From Proteobacteria bacterium UBA2133 (GTDB lineage Bacteria > Pseudomonadota > Gammaproteobacteria > Arenicellales > UBA868), in the NCBI GenBank assembly GCA_002327725.1, contig DCXP01000006.1, positions 19,697 to 83,696 of the forward strand: DNA of 64,000 nt. Reading direction: 5' to 3'. Below the pieces are notes generated by a model. It saw nothing but the letters and a program-made list of their open reading frames with translations. It did not search any database and had not been told where the DNA came from. The position numbers and the translations under genes are program-made. This document shows, piece after piece, positions 8,489-18,057 of this stretch (position 1 is its first letter; every line of letters begins with the position of its first letter).

Positions 8489-9205
8489 TTGACGAGAATT
8501 TTCCTAGCGCTGGTCGCGCTGGCAGGATTGATGTGGCTCGCTTCCTGGCTGGGAAAGGCCAGTCCCGGACAACGCGCCCGGGCGCTGAAACTGATCGTCC
8601 TCTACGGGATCGCCGGCGCGCTGTTGCTGCTGGTGATCACCGGACGAATCCCCTGGATGTTCGCTCTCATCAGCGCCCTCGTCCCCTGGCTGCAGCGATA
8701 CATGATGGCGAGGCAGGCGTGGAATATGTTCAAGTCGAGCCGCGGCCCCAGCGCGGGCAAAACCTCAACGGTGCAAACCGTTGTGCTACGCATGATTCTG
8801 GATCATGACAGCGGCGACCTTGACGGCGAAGTGATCAGCGGCCCTTTCTCCGGCCGCGGGCTCAAGGAGCTCTCGGATGCCCAGCTTTTGGAACTGCTTC
8901 AGGACTGTCGCGCGCGGGATGCGCAGTCTGCTGCCTTGCTGGAGGCCTACCTGGACCGGACCCGCGGCGACAGCTGGCGCGATGCCGACGAGGCGGCTGG
9001 CCACGATGCGCCGCCTCACGGTCAGGGTGCGATGTCTGCCAGTCAAGCGGCCGAGATTCTGGGTGTTTCAACCGATGCCTCCGATGAGGAGATCACCACT
9101 GCCCATCGACGGCTCATCCAGAAGCTGCACACCGACCGGGGCGGCACCGACTACCTCGCCGCACTCATCAACGAAGCGCGCGATACACTCATCTCGGGCA
9201 GGTGA
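8489..9205 (+). CDS. Membrane-anchored J-domain protein with altered HPD motif
   Basis: About 238 aa. There are two N-terminal hydrophobic segments (roughly residues 3-18 and 33-65), a linker, then a C-terminal J-like domain from about residue 181 ('SASQAAEILGV' ... 'INEARDTL'). The canonical HPD tripeptide that stimulates Hsp70 ATPase reads His-Thr-Asp ('LHTDRGG'), from a single ACC codon where CCC would give Pro. TTG at 8489, three bases after the VWA stop, gives a start directly before the first membrane helix; it is the best but not the only choice. The stop overlaps the GTG of the next gene, so the VWA, J-protein and transpeptidase genes are likely cotranscribed. Confidence 0.8.
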   Translation: MTRIFLALVALAGLMWLASWLGKASPGQRARALKLIVLYGIAGALLLLVITGRIPWMFALISALVPWLQRYMMARQAWNMFKSSRGPSAGKTSTVQTVVLRMILDHDSGDLDGEVISGPFSGRGLKELSDAQLLELLQDCRARDAQSAALLEAYLDRTRGDSWRDADEAAGHDAPPHGQGAMSASQAAEILGVSTDASDEEITTAHRRLIQKLHTDRGGTDYLAALINEARDTLISGR

Positions 9206-10473
9206 CCATCATCCCCTCGAAGAAAGCCACCAACCCGCAACCAACCCGCCGGCTCTCCTGGCTCTGCTGGGCTGTGCTGTCTGCGGTGATGCTGGCGGCC
9301 GGCCTGGTGCTGGCGCCAGAGCAGATTGATACCCGCAGGTGGTCGCGCCAGGATATCTGGGGGATAGACCGGACCCTGATCCGACGCACCCTGAGTCCTG
9401 AAATCAATCAGAACGGTTACCCAAAGAAGATCGTCATCTACCGGGACGGTACCGGATACCAGGCCATGGTCGAATACACCATCGACCCAGACCTGCAGCA
9501 GGCAGTCACTGAGGTTTTTGAGAAATACAGCCCCGATTACGGCGTGTTCGTCGCGCTTGACCCCGAAACCGGTGAAATCTTGGCGCTCGTGAATCACCAG
9601 CGACGGGGCATCAGCGACCAAAACCTTGCGCTCAGGGCCACCTACCCGGCGGCCTCGGTCTTCAAGATCATTACCGCGGCGGCCGTTCTTGATCTCGGCA
9701 AAGCCACCCCGGCCACGGTGATGCCCTTTAACGGCAAGACAACCAGCCTGTACCGAAAAAATGTCCTCAAGCACAAGGACAACCAGTGGACCCGCCGCTA
9801 CCCGCTGTCGAGCGCCTTTGGCAAGTCCGTGAATACCGTGTTCGCCCGGCTGGGCATATTTTCCGTCGGTGGCGAAACTCTGGTCGATTATGCCGAGGCC
9901 TTCGGATTCAATCAGGGTCTCGGTGCTGATTTTGCACTTGCGCCAAGCCAGCTTGAACTCGATGGGAATGATCCCTGGTCGATTGCCGAAATCGCCTCAG
10001 GCTACACCCGGAGCACGACGCTTTCTCCTGTACACGGCGCTGTCATTGCAGCGGTGGCTATCAACGGTGGGCGTCTCGTGACCCCTTCGCTGGTACGAAA
10101 GGTCGTGGACGACGACGGCTTGATTCTCTATGCTTCAGAGACTGCCCGTACCCGCCCGGTCGTCAGCCACGATGCCGCCCGCAATCTGCAGGTATTGATG
10201 CGCCAGACCGTATCCAAGGGGTCTGCCAGTGGGTCCTTTAAAAAGTTTGGCCGTAACGGGTTGCGCTCTGTCGACGTCGGCGGCAAAACCGGCAGTCTCA
10301 CGGGAGAGAACCCCGGAGGACGATATGACTGGTTCGTCGGTTATGCGCAAAAAGACGGGCGCAAACTCGCGTTTGCCGCCATGTGTATTAACGAGGAATT
10401 CTGGTATGTAAAATCAGCCTACGTCGCCCGAAAAGCCATCGAGCACTTCTTTCGTCGGCAGGGCAAGGACTAG
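9202..10473 (+). CDS. Penicillin-binding transpeptidase
   Basis: A 423-residue enzyme with an N-terminal membrane anchor (about residues 18-38) and a periplasmic transpeptidase domain that crosslinks or trims peptidoglycan. The three active-site motifs are present: SVFK near residue 152 (catalytic Ser), SVN near 206 and KTG near 360. The region before the transpeptidase is short, so it lacks the large dimerisation domain of class B PBPs such as PBP2 and FtsI and may be a small divergent class B enzyme. GTG at 9202 overlaps the preceding stop (GTGA). Confidence 0.85.
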   Translation: MTIIPSKKATNPQPTRRLSWLCWAVLSAVMLAAGLVLAPEQIDTRRWSRQDIWGIDRTLIRRTLSPEINQNGYPKKIVIYRDGTGYQAMVEYTIDPDLQQAVTEVFEKYSPDYGVFVALDPETGEILALVNHQRRGISDQNLALRATYPAASVFKIITAAAVLDLGKATPATVMPFNGKTTSLYRKNVLKHKDNQWTRRYPLSSAFGKSVNTVFARLGIFSVGGETLVDYAEAFGFNQGLGADFALAPSQLELDGNDPWSIAEIASGYTRSTTLSPVHGAVIAAVAINGGRLVTPSLVRKVVDDDGLILYASETARTRPVVSHDAARNLQVLMRQTVSKGSASGSFKKFGRNGLRSVDVGGKTGSLTGENPGGRYDWFVGYAQKDGRKLAFAAMCINEEFWYVKSAYVARKAIEHFFRRQGKD

Positions 10474-10508
10474 TATCCACACCAGCGTGATCACCATGGA
10501 GTTCACCC

Positions 10509-11387
10509 TTGCAGCAATACCTTGATGTCATCCGCCGAGTCCTTGAGTCCGGTCACCGCAAAACCAACCGCACCGGTGTCGACACCCTCTCGACCTTTAA
10601 CGTCAACTATCAGATCGATCTGCGGGAAGGATTTCCGCTTCTGACCACTAAGGAAATCTCATGGAAAAACATTGTCGTTGAGAACCTATGGTTTCTCTCA
10701 GGTGATACCCGCATCGATTTGCTGCGCAAACACGGCTGCCGCTTCTGGGAACCATGGGCGGACGACAACGGGCTTGTGCCAAGCGCCTATGGCAACTTCT
10801 GGCGCAACTTTCCCGTGCATGAAAACGGCGAAGCGACTTTTAATGACCAGATCCGCTACGTCATTAACGAACTCAAGGAGCGGCCCCAAAGCCGCCGCCT
10901 GGTCGTCTCGGCATGGGCACCGGGCAACGCTCAGACCAGCGCGCTGCCGCCCTGTCATGCCTTCTGGGTACTCAACGTCCAGCAGGATCAACGTCGCGAG
11001 CCGTTACTGTGCCTGCACCTGACGCAGCGCAGTTGTGACGTGGCGCTGGGACTGCCTTACAACATCGCCGGTTATGCGTTTTTGCTCGAGCTGATCTCGC
11101 GCTTTACCGGTATCAAAGCGGGGTACTTCGGCCACACCCTGATCGACGCCCATATCTACACTGCCAAGCCCGATGGCTCGATGGCAGAGTACGACCATAT
11201 CCCGGGGCTTGAAGAGCAACTCACGCGCGACCCACGGGGGCTGCCGCGCCTTGAAATCAGTCCCGATATTCAGGCCCTGGAGGATGTTACCGCACTGCTC
11301 GAGGCCGATACCGAATCACTGCTGCAGATTTTCCGCCTGCACGATTACCAACCTCACCGCGCGCTCACCTTTAAAGTCGCTGTGTAA
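10509..11387 (+). CDS. thyA: Thymidylate synthase
   Basis: Converts dUMP to dTMP using methylene-tetrahydrofolate, in the cytoplasm. 292 aa, slightly longer than E. coli ThyA (264), with a small insert around 'AWAPGNAQTSALPPCHAF'. The catalytic Cys is in that LPPCHA motif (near residue 150), followed by 'QRSCDVALGLPYNIAGYA' and 'HIYTAK'. The start is TTG at 10509 with GGAG at 10498-10501. The nearby ATG at 10496 is out of frame. folA follows after 5 bases, so folate made dihydro by ThyA is reduced by the next gene product. Confidence 0.97.
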   Translation: MQQYLDVIRRVLESGHRKTNRTGVDTLSTFNVNYQIDLREGFPLLTTKEISWKNIVVENLWFLSGDTRIDLLRKHGCRFWEPWADDNGLVPSAYGNFWRNFPVHENGEATFNDQIRYVINELKERPQSRRLVVSAWAPGNAQTSALPPCHAFWVLNVQQDQRREPLLCLHLTQRSCDVALGLPYNIAGYAFLLELISRFTGIKAGYFGHTLIDAHIYTAKPDGSMAEYDHIPGLEEQLTRDPRGLPRLEISPDIQALEDVTALLEADTESLLQIFRLHDYQPHRALTFKVAV

Positions 11388-11392
11388 CGTGC

Positions 11393-11881
11393 ATGACGCC
11401 AGCTGAAGGGGGAGCCACGCGAGCCGCTATCGTCGCCATGGCATCCGATCGCGTCATCGGCCGTGACGGTACGCTTCCCTGGCACTATGGCGAGGATTTG
11501 AAACGCTTTAAACGCCTGACACTGGGCTCGACCATTGTCATGGGCAGAAACACTTTCGAGTCCATTGGCGCCAAACCGCTGCCGCAACGCGACAACCGCG
11601 TGGTCACCCGGTCCCGTTTTGACAACGTCGCCTGTTTTAAATCGCTCGAATCTGCCATCGCCGGTTGCCGGGGGAATATCTGGTTTATCGGCGGTGCCAA
11701 ACTTTATGCAGCCGCGCTCGATTACTGCGACTTCATCGACATCACCTGGGTACCCGACACCGTCTCGGGAGAACACCTCGTCTACTTTCCGGAACTTGAC
11801 GAAACACACTGGCGCGAAGGTCCCCGCACACCGCTAGAAGAAGATAACCGTCTGATTTATCAGCGGTTTTACCGGCGTTAG
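11393..11881 (+). CDS. folA: Dihydrofolate reductase
   Basis: Reduces dihydrofolate to tetrahydrofolate with NADPH, regenerating the cofactor used up by ThyA just upstream. 162 aa, normal for the family. Substrate and NADPH features are 'AMASDRVIGRDGTLPW', 'DLKRFKRLTLGSTIVMGRNTFESIG' (read as two consecutive motifs) and 'IWFIGGAKLYAAAL'. The stop is immediately followed by the uvrD start. Confidence 0.96.
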   Translation: MTPAEGGATRAAIVAMASDRVIGRDGTLPWHYGEDLKRFKRLTLGSTIVMGRNTFESIGAKPLPQRDNRVVTRSRFDNVACFKSLESAIAGCRGNIWFIGGAKLYAAALDYCDFIDITWVPDTVSGEHLVYFPELDETHWREGPRTPLEEDNRLIYQRFYRR

Positions 11882-11884
11882 GTG

Positions 11885-14065
11885 ATGGATGTCTCGCCCA
11901 TTTTCGATGCCTTAAACGATGCCCAGCGCGAGGCGGTAGGCGCCCCGCCTGGGCCGATGCTGGTCCTCGCCGGTGCCGGCAGCGGCAAAACCCGGGTACT
12001 GACCTACCGCATCGCCTATCTGGTGCAGGCGCTTGAAACCTCACCCTACGCGATCCTGGCGGTGACCTTCACCAACAAGGCCGCCAACGAGATGCGAAAA
12101 CGTATCGAGGGCTTTTTAGGGTTTTCGGTACGGGGAATGTGGATCGGCACTTTTCATGGTCTGTCACACCGTATCCTGCGCGATCATCATGAAATGGCCG
12201 GCCTCCCGAGCGGCTTTGAGATCCTGGATTCGGATGATCAGTACCGCGTAATCCGGCGTGCCCTGAAAGAGCTTAGTCTGGATGAAGGTTACTGGCCGCC
12301 GCGCCAGGTCCAGTGGTTCATCAACAGTCAAAAAGAAGAAGGTCGCCGGCCGTCCCACGTGCGGGATACCGGGGACAGCCATCAGCAGACGCTGATCCGG
12401 GTCTACACCCATTACGAGGAGACCTGCCAGCGCCTGGGGCTGGTGGATTTTGCCGAACTGTTGCTGCGCACACTCGAACTTCTGGAGCAAAACCCCTCGC
12501 TGCTCGGCAACTACCAGCAGCGCTTCAAACATATCCTGGTGGATGAGTTTCAGGACAGCAACGCCATCCAGTACCGCTGGCTGAAATTACTGGCCGGGGC
12601 GCATGCACAGATCACAGCCGTGGGAGATGATGATCAGTCGATTTACGGCTGGCGGGGCGCCCGGGTCGAGAACATGAACCAGCTGCAGCAGGATTTTTCG
12701 GGGACCAAGGTGGTTCGCCTTGAACAGAACTACCGCTCCACCGGGAATATCCTGAATGCCGCCAACGCCGTAATTGACCAGAACACCGGACGGCTCGGCA
12801 AGAATCTCTGGACCGAGGGCGACGACGGCGAGCCGATCCGGATTTACGGCGCCCTGGACGAACTGGATGAGGGGCGTTTTGTGATTGACCGGATTGCGGC
12901 GTGGCAGGGTCAGGGCCGGCGGCGTGACAGTATCGGCGTGCTGTACCGCTCCAATGCCCAGTCGCGCGTTTTTGAGGAGCTGCTGCTATCCCAGGGCATT
13001 CCCTACCGCGTGTATGGGGGACTGCGCTTTTTTGAGCGTGCCGAGATCAAGGACGCCCTCGCCTACCTGCGGCTGGTCACCAATCGTGACTCCGACCCGG
13101 CATTTGAGCGGGTGGTTAACGTGCCGCCGCGCGGTATCGGTGCGCGTACGGTAGAGATCGTGCGCCAGCAGGCCCGCACCGACGGCTCATCACTATGGAC
13201 CGGCGCAATAACCCTGAGCGAGTCCGATACCCTGCCCGGCCGGGCCAAAAGCGCCCTTGGTACCTTCATCACGCTGATTGAACAACTGGCGCGGGATATA
13301 GCCGATCACGACCTGCCCGAAAAGATTGATCTCGCCATCAGCGCCAGCGGTCTGACTGATCACTATCGCAAGGAACGCGGCGAAAAAGCCATCACGCGCG
13401 TTGAAAACCTGGAAGAACTGGTCAGCGCCGGGCGCAACTTTGAATCTGAAGCAGGTAGTGATGACGAGGTCGATGAGCTCTCGGATTTTCTCGCACACGC
13501 GGCGCTTGAAGCCGGAGAGGGTCAGGCGGCCGAATGGGAGGACTGCGTACAGCTGATGAGCCTGCATTCGGCCAAGGGTCTGGAGTTTCCCCTGGTGTTC
13601 CTCTGCGGCATGGAAGAGGGCCTGTTTCCCCATCAGCGCTCGCTGGATGAGCCGGGCGGCCTCGAAGAAGAGCGCCGGCTCTGTTATGTCGGCATGACGC
13701 GGGCCATGGAGCAGCTCTACCTGACCTGCGCGGAGGTCCGGCGCCTGCACGGGCGCGAAACCTCCACCAGTCCGTCGCGCTTTCTCTCGGAGATACCTGA
13801 AGATCTCATCGAGGATGTCCGGGCCGGCGCCGGCCTTGCCACCCGAACCATAAAACACGAGCGCCGCGAAACCGTCCCGTCAACGACCGCCGCCAGGCCC
13901 GGCGGGGAGATCCGCCTGGGCGGTCTGGTCCGGCACACGAAGTTCGGCACCGGGACGGTGGTGATGGTGGAAGGGCAGGGAGAACACGCCCGGGTGCAGG
14001 TGCGCTTTGAGCAAGCCGGCAGCAAATGGCTGGTATTGGCCTATGCCAACCTTGAGGACTGCTGA
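11885..14065 (+). CDS. uvrD: DNA helicase II
   Basis: Superfamily-1 3'-5' DNA helicase acting in nucleotide-excision and mismatch repair. 726 aa. Walker A 'AGAGSGKT' is near residue 30, Walker B 'VDEFQDSN' near 219, then 'GDDDQSIYGWRGA', 'LEQNYRS', 'LMSLHSAKGLEF' and 'CYVGMTRA'. The C-terminal Tudor-like domain ('RHTKFGTGTV') is the RNA-polymerase-interacting tail typical of UvrD. Start is ATG at 11885; a GTG directly before it (11882) is equally possible and would add one residue. It follows folA without a gap. Confidence 0.96.
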   Translation: MDVSPIFDALNDAQREAVGAPPGPMLVLAGAGSGKTRVLTYRIAYLVQALETSPYAILAVTFTNKAANEMRKRIEGFLGFSVRGMWIGTFHGLSHRILRDHHEMAGLPSGFEILDSDDQYRVIRRALKELSLDEGYWPPRQVQWFINSQKEEGRRPSHVRDTGDSHQQTLIRVYTHYEETCQRLGLVDFAELLLRTLELLEQNPSLLGNYQQRFKHILVDEFQDSNAIQYRWLKLLAGAHAQITAVGDDDQSIYGWRGARVENMNQLQQDFSGTKVVRLEQNYRSTGNILNAANAVIDQNTGRLGKNLWTEGDDGEPIRIYGALDELDEGRFVIDRIAAWQGQGRRRDSIGVLYRSNAQSRVFEELLLSQGIPYRVYGGLRFFERAEIKDALAYLRLVTNRDSDPAFERVVNVPPRGIGARTVEIVRQQARTDGSSLWTGAITLSESDTLPGRAKSALGTFITLIEQLARDIADHDLPEKIDLAISASGLTDHYRKERGEKAITRVENLEELVSAGRNFESEAGSDDEVDELSDFLAHAALEAGEGQAAEWEDCVQLMSLHSAKGLEFPLVFLCGMEEGLFPHQRSLDEPGGLEEERRLCYVGMTRAMEQLYLTCAEVRRLHGRETSTSPSRFLSEIPEDLIEDVRAGAGLATRTIKHERRETVPSTTAARPGGEIRLGGLVRHTKFGTGTVVMVEGQGEHARVQVRFEQAGSKWLVLAYANLEDC

Positions 14066-14119
14066 TCCCGGTGCGCAAGCCCCGGTCATGGCAGCCCGGG
14101 CGGCGAACCACCGCGCGGT

Positions 14120-14665
14120 TCAGGCTTTCGCTGATGGCTTGGTCAGTTTTGCCAATGACTTTTGAGCCTTTGCCGAGACCGATTTCCGCCCGTCGTCTTG
14201 CAGCCCGTTAAGGAACGGCATCAGCCACCGGCGAAGGCTCGCATCTTCTCTCGCCCACTCGCTCAGTGTATCCATGGTCATGTTGAGCACAATCCAGTCC
14301 GAAGCGTGGGCGATGCTCTTTTTCAGAATTTTCTTCGCCTGGCTGAGCTGCGCACCAGACATGTCTTCTTTCAGCCGAGCGAAAAGCTGGGCCAGCGTCC
14401 AGTGCACCGAGGGCTGAGGGATTTTCGAGACCTCGTTGAGCAGTTGATCCAGATACGGCACCAACAAGGCTTTGTTCTCCCTGGCAATGCGCTTCATCGC
14501 ATTAGAGGTGCGCAGGCGCACCACCTCATCGTCACTGCGGTAGCAATCAAAAAGCTCCCCGAATCGCTCGGGCTTTTTCAAAACCGCTTCGACCACGGCC
14601 ACGGTATCACCCAGAGAATTGGGATGACCGCCTGTCAGGCGCTCTTCAAAGTTTCTCTTTTTCAT
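14120..14665 (-). CDS. HEAT-repeat-like helical protein, unknown function
   Basis: A 181-residue all-helical protein with repeated HEAT-like pairs, for example 'YRSDDEVVRLRTSNAMKRIA' and 'PSVHWTLAQLFARL', and a lysine-rich, alanine-rich tail. No catalytic motif or signal peptide is seen. It could be a small HEAT-repeat scaffold protein. It sits 21 bases after ubiA on the same strand and is probably the last gene of the long yicC-to-ubiA run. Confidence 0.72.
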   Translation of the reverse strand: MKKRNFEERLTGGHPNSLGDTVAVVEAVLKKPERFGELFDCYRSDDEVVRLRTSNAMKRIARENKALLVPYLDQLLNEVSKIPQPSVHWTLAQLFARLKEDMSGAQLSQAKKILKKSIAHASDWIVLNMTMDTLSEWAREDASLRRWLMPFLNGLQDDGRKSVSAKAQKSLAKLTKPSAKA

Positions 14666-14686
14666 CCTCGCGTTGATCTCAAATCT

Positions 14687-15547
14687 TCAAACCCTCAAGA
14701 GATACGCCAGCCAAAGCCCGGCAAACACAAAACCGCCGAACCAGATGTTATTCAAAAACGCTTTGAAACATTTTCTGCGGTCACGGTCTTTGCAAAGCTG
14801 GTACTGATAGACCACCGTGAGCGCAGCGGCTGCGAGACCTGCATAAAACACCGCCCCCAAATTCAGGGTATGGCCAATCAGGGCGAGATTCCCGAGCGCC
14901 AGCGCCTGCAGGAAGGCGTTGATCGCGAGCTCACGCCGGCCAAAGAGAATCGCGGTGGATTTGATGCCTGCCTTCAGGTCATCGGGTCGATCTGCCATGG
15001 CGTACATCGTGTCATAAGCAACCGTCCACAAAAGATTGGCAATCAGCAGCCACCAGGCAAGTGGCATCAGCGGGCTGTCCTGCGCCGTAAATGCCATGGG
15101 TATCCCCCAGGAGAACGCCACGCCGAGATAGACCTGCGGCAGATGGGTGAAGCGCTTGGCCAGGGGATAGCTTGCAGCGATTACAGCGCCGGCCACCGCA
15201 AGCAACAAAGTCTGGCGATTAAGGAGCAGCACCAGGAACAGGGCCAGGATCATCAACACAATGAAAACCACCAGCGCCTCGCGCACCGTGACGGCACCGC
15301 TTGCGAGCGGGCGTTCGCGGGTGCGCTCGACCAGTGGATCAAGATCACGGTCAAGAATATCGTTGATGACACAGCCTGCCGCCCGCATCGTGATGACCCC
15401 GAGTACAAAAATAACCACGATGCCCGGGCGCGGATGCCCGTCGGACGCGACCCAAAGCGCCCACAGGGTCGGCCACAGCAACAGCAGCCAGCCGACCGGC
15501 TTGTCGAGGCGCGCCAACCGCCAGTATTGAATCCACTTTTCAGGCAT
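14687..15547 (-). CDS. ubiA: 4-hydroxybenzoate polyprenyltransferase
   Basis: Inner-membrane enzyme joining the polyprenyl side chain to 4-hydroxybenzoate in ubiquinone synthesis. 286 aa with multiple membrane helices. The first Asp-rich motif is 'NDILDRDLD' near residue 60 and the second 'DTMYAMADRPDD' near 180. ATG at 15547 gives the canonical short N-terminus ('MPEKWIQYWRLARLDKPVG') and overlaps the recG stop by 8 bases. The longer frame to 15817 runs inside recG and is rejected. Confidence 0.95.
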   Translation of the reverse strand: MPEKWIQYWRLARLDKPVGWLLLLWPTLWALWVASDGHPRPGIVVIFVLGVITMRAAGCVINDILDRDLDPLVERTRERPLASGAVTVREALVVFIVLMILALFLVLLLNRQTLLLAVAGAVIAASYPLAKRFTHLPQVYLGVAFSWGIPMAFTAQDSPLMPLAWWLLIANLLWTVAYDTMYAMADRPDDLKAGIKSTAILFGRRELAINAFLQALALGNLALIGHTLNLGAVFYAGLAAAALTVVYQYQLCKDRDRRKCFKAFLNNIWFGGFVFAGLWLAYLLRV

Positions 15548-17615
15548 GTGAAAAAGCAAGACCTGCCCGGAGCCACCGTGCCACCAGCGGTACGACCTGT
15601 TCTGGTTGGTCTCGAAGCAAGGCGGTGGCTGCACGCTGCACCGCCGGCAGCAAGGCCCGGTCCCGGGCCAGGTCAGCAATCCGAAACTGCGGTGCACCGC
15701 TTTGGCGCGTGCCCAGCAGTTCGCCGGGACCTCGAAGTTCCAGATCTTTCTGGGCGATGGCAAATCCATCGCTCGTCTGGCGCAGCGTCGCGAGACGCTC
15801 TTTGGCCGTGCTCCCAAGGGGTCCCTGATACATCAGCACGCAGACCGACTGGCGATCCCCCCGGCCGACGCGGCCGCGCAGCTGGTGCAGCTGCGAAAGC
15901 CCAAGCCGCTCGGCATTTTCTATCACCATCAAAGACGCTTCCGGCACATCAACACCGACTTCGATCACCGTGGTCGCCACCAGCACGTCGACCTTGCCCG
16001 ACCGGAAGGCTTCCATGATCTGATCCTTTTCGGCGGGAGGAATGCGGCCGTGCAGCAGTGCGATGCGAAGCTCGGGCAACTCGGCCTTGAGCGCCTCGGC
16101 GCGGCTGCTGGCGGCCTGCACCGCCAGGGCATCGGAATCTTCGATCAGCGGACACACCCAGTACGCGCGGCGCTCGCGGGCGCAGGCTTCGCGAATCCGT
16201 TCCTGTACGGCTTCACGGCGCGTATTCGGCAAGACCACGGTCTCCACCGGCTGGCGCCCCGGCGGCATCTCATCAATGACAGAGATATCCATGTCCGCAT
16301 ACATGACCATGGTCAGCGAACGCGGGATCGGGGTCGCACTCATGATCAACTGGTGCGGGACATGCTGATCGGTCTGACCTTTATCCCGCAATGCCAGACG
16401 CTGGGCGACGCCGAAGCGGTGCTGCTCATCGACGACCACAAGGCCCAGCCGCTGGTAGGCGACATCATCCTGAAAAAGCGCGTGCGTCCCTACCGCGATC
16501 TTTGCCTCACCGCTCGCCAGTTGGGCGCAGACGGCTTTGCGCTCGCGCTGTCCCATCCGTCCGCTGAGCCACACCGGCTGCATCCCGAGTGGCGCGAACC
16601 AGCGGCCCAGCACACCGAGATGCTGCTCCGCCAGAAGCTCTGTCGGTGCCATGACAACAGCCTGCTGACCGGCTTCCACCGCAGCCAGCACCGCAGCCGC
16701 TGCAACCACGGTTTTTCCACAGCCGACATCACCCTGCAGCAACCGCAGCGAGGGCTGGGCCTTGCCCATGTCAGTCACGATCTCGGCAACGCTGTGCTGC
16801 TGGGCTCCGGTCAGCGCAAACCCCAGCTGCTCTTGAAGTTTCGGCCAGAGTTCCGCCGATGGCGGGATTGGGGTCGCGGTCTGTGCGCCGCGGCGCTGGC
16901 GGCGCTGGCGCAGCGCCAGGTGATGCGCCAGCATCTCCTCAAAAGCAAGCCGGCGCTGAGCCGGGTGGGCGCCGTCGCGCAGGGTCTCGAGATCAACCTC
17001 GGGCGATGGACGGTGCAGCAGCAGCAGTGCTTCCGACAGCGCCAGGTCGCTAAACTCCGCGGCACACGCCTCGCTAAGCAACTCGGGTATCCCCCCGGCG
17101 CATAAGCCAAGCGCCTGATCCGTAAGGTCACGCCAGCGCCGCTGGCCGATGCCTTCGGTGGTGGGATATACCGGAGTCAGCGCCGTTTCAACGGTCACAT
17201 CCTGCAGTCCTCCCAGGACGCGATACTCCGGATGCACCATTTCAAGGCCGGCAGGCCCTGCCCGGACCTCACCATAACACTGGATAAACCCACCGCGGTT
17301 AAGGCCGCGCGCCTGGGTGGCGCTGAAATGGAACTGGCGCATCGTCAGACGCCCGGTATCGTCCGAGATCACCGTCATCAGGCTGCGGCGGCGGCCGTAA
17401 CGGACGCCACTCACCTCAATCCTGCCAGCGATCAGCGCCTCGGTGCCCGGGCGCAGTTCACCGATCGCAGCGAGTCGGGTTCTGTCCTGGTAACGCAGCG
17501 GCAGATGGAACAATAGGTCCGCAACGGTAGATATCCCTAAGCCCTCGAGTTTTTCCGCCAGCTGGGGGCCAACGCCCTTGAGGACACCGACCGACGCCTG
17601 CGCAGTCGCATCCAT
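15540..17615 (-). CDS. recG: ATP-dependent DNA helicase RecG
   Basis: Remodels stalled replication forks and branched DNA. 691 aa. The N-terminal wedge/OB domain contains 'ISTVADLLFHLPLRYQDRT'. Helicase motifs are Walker A 'GDVGCGKTVVAA', 'VDEQHRFGV', 'MSATPIPRSL' and 'QLRGRVGRG', ending with the TRG-type 'LELRGPGELLGTRQSG'. It lies between ridA and ubiA, the common spoT-ridA-recG neighbourhood of gammaproteobacteria. Confidence 0.97.
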   Translation of the reverse strand: MDATAQASVGVLKGVGPQLAEKLEGLGISTVADLLFHLPLRYQDRTRLAAIGELRPGTEALIAGRIEVSGVRYGRRRSLMTVISDDTGRLTMRQFHFSATQARGLNRGGFIQCYGEVRAGPAGLEMVHPEYRVLGGLQDVTVETALTPVYPTTEGIGQRRWRDLTDQALGLCAGGIPELLSEACAAEFSDLALSEALLLLHRPSPEVDLETLRDGAHPAQRRLAFEEMLAHHLALRQRRQRRGAQTATPIPPSAELWPKLQEQLGFALTGAQQHSVAEIVTDMGKAQPSLRLLQGDVGCGKTVVAAAAVLAAVEAGQQAVVMAPTELLAEQHLGVLGRWFAPLGMQPVWLSGRMGQRERKAVCAQLASGEAKIAVGTHALFQDDVAYQRLGLVVVDEQHRFGVAQRLALRDKGQTDQHVPHQLIMSATPIPRSLTMVMYADMDISVIDEMPPGRQPVETVVLPNTRREAVQERIREACARERRAYWVCPLIEDSDALAVQAASSRAEALKAELPELRIALLHGRIPPAEKDQIMEAFRSGKVDVLVATTVIEVGVDVPEASLMVIENAERLGLSQLHQLRGRVGRGDRQSVCVLMYQGPLGSTAKERLATLRQTSDGFAIAQKDLELRGPGELLGTRQSGAPQFRIADLARDRALLPAVQRAATALLRDQPEQVVPLVARWLRAGLAFSHA

Positions 17616-17638
17616 CGCGCAACTCTCTGCCGCCGCGG

Positions 17639-18028
17639 CTAATCGGGCAGGTGTGCTATTGCCTCCACCTCGACCGGTGCCCCCTTGGGCAAGGCTGCGA
17701 CCGCGACCGTGGCCCGCGAGGGAAATGGCGCTTGGAAATACTCGGCCATAACCGCGTTGACCCTGGCGAACTGCTCCAGATCAACGAGATAAATGGTGAG
17801 TTTGACGATATTCCCAAAGGTGCCCCCGGCCGAGTGCATCACCGCAGCAAGATTGTCGAACACCCGTCTCGTCTGCGCCTCGATGTCTCCGCTGACAAGT
17901 TCCATCGTCGCCGGGTCCAGCGGTATCTGCCCCGAGAGATAAACGGTGTCGTCAACGCGCACGGCTTGTGAGTATGGGCCGATTGCGTCAGGCGCCTGAT
18001 CACTGTGAATGGGCTGGTTTGCAGTCAT
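17639..18028 (-). CDS. ridA: RidA family enamine/imine deaminase
   Basis: Hydrolyses reactive enamine/imine intermediates released by PLP enzymes. 129 aa, family length. Motifs are '[12 protein letters not shown]' at the N-terminus, 'LSGQIPLDP', '[15 protein letters not shown]' and the C-terminal '[20 protein letters not shown]' containing the substrate-carboxylate-binding Arg. It sits directly after spoT and before recG. Confidence 0.95.
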   Translation of the reverse strand: MTANQPIHSDQAPDAIGPYSQAVRVDDTVYLSGQIPLDPATMELVSGDIEAQTRRVFDNLAAVMHSAGGTFGNIVKLTIYLVDLEQFARVNAVMAEYFQAPFPSRATVAVAALPKGAPVEVEAIAHLPD

Positions 18029-18057
18029 GAAACTTTCCTTATCAGATGATGTTCACT

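Noticed and set aside
14162..16018. 618-codon plus-strand open frame
   Set aside because: It is antisense to a HEAT-like gene, ubiA and recG, all confidently coding; the product is low-complexity Arg/Gln/Pro-rich and matches nothing.
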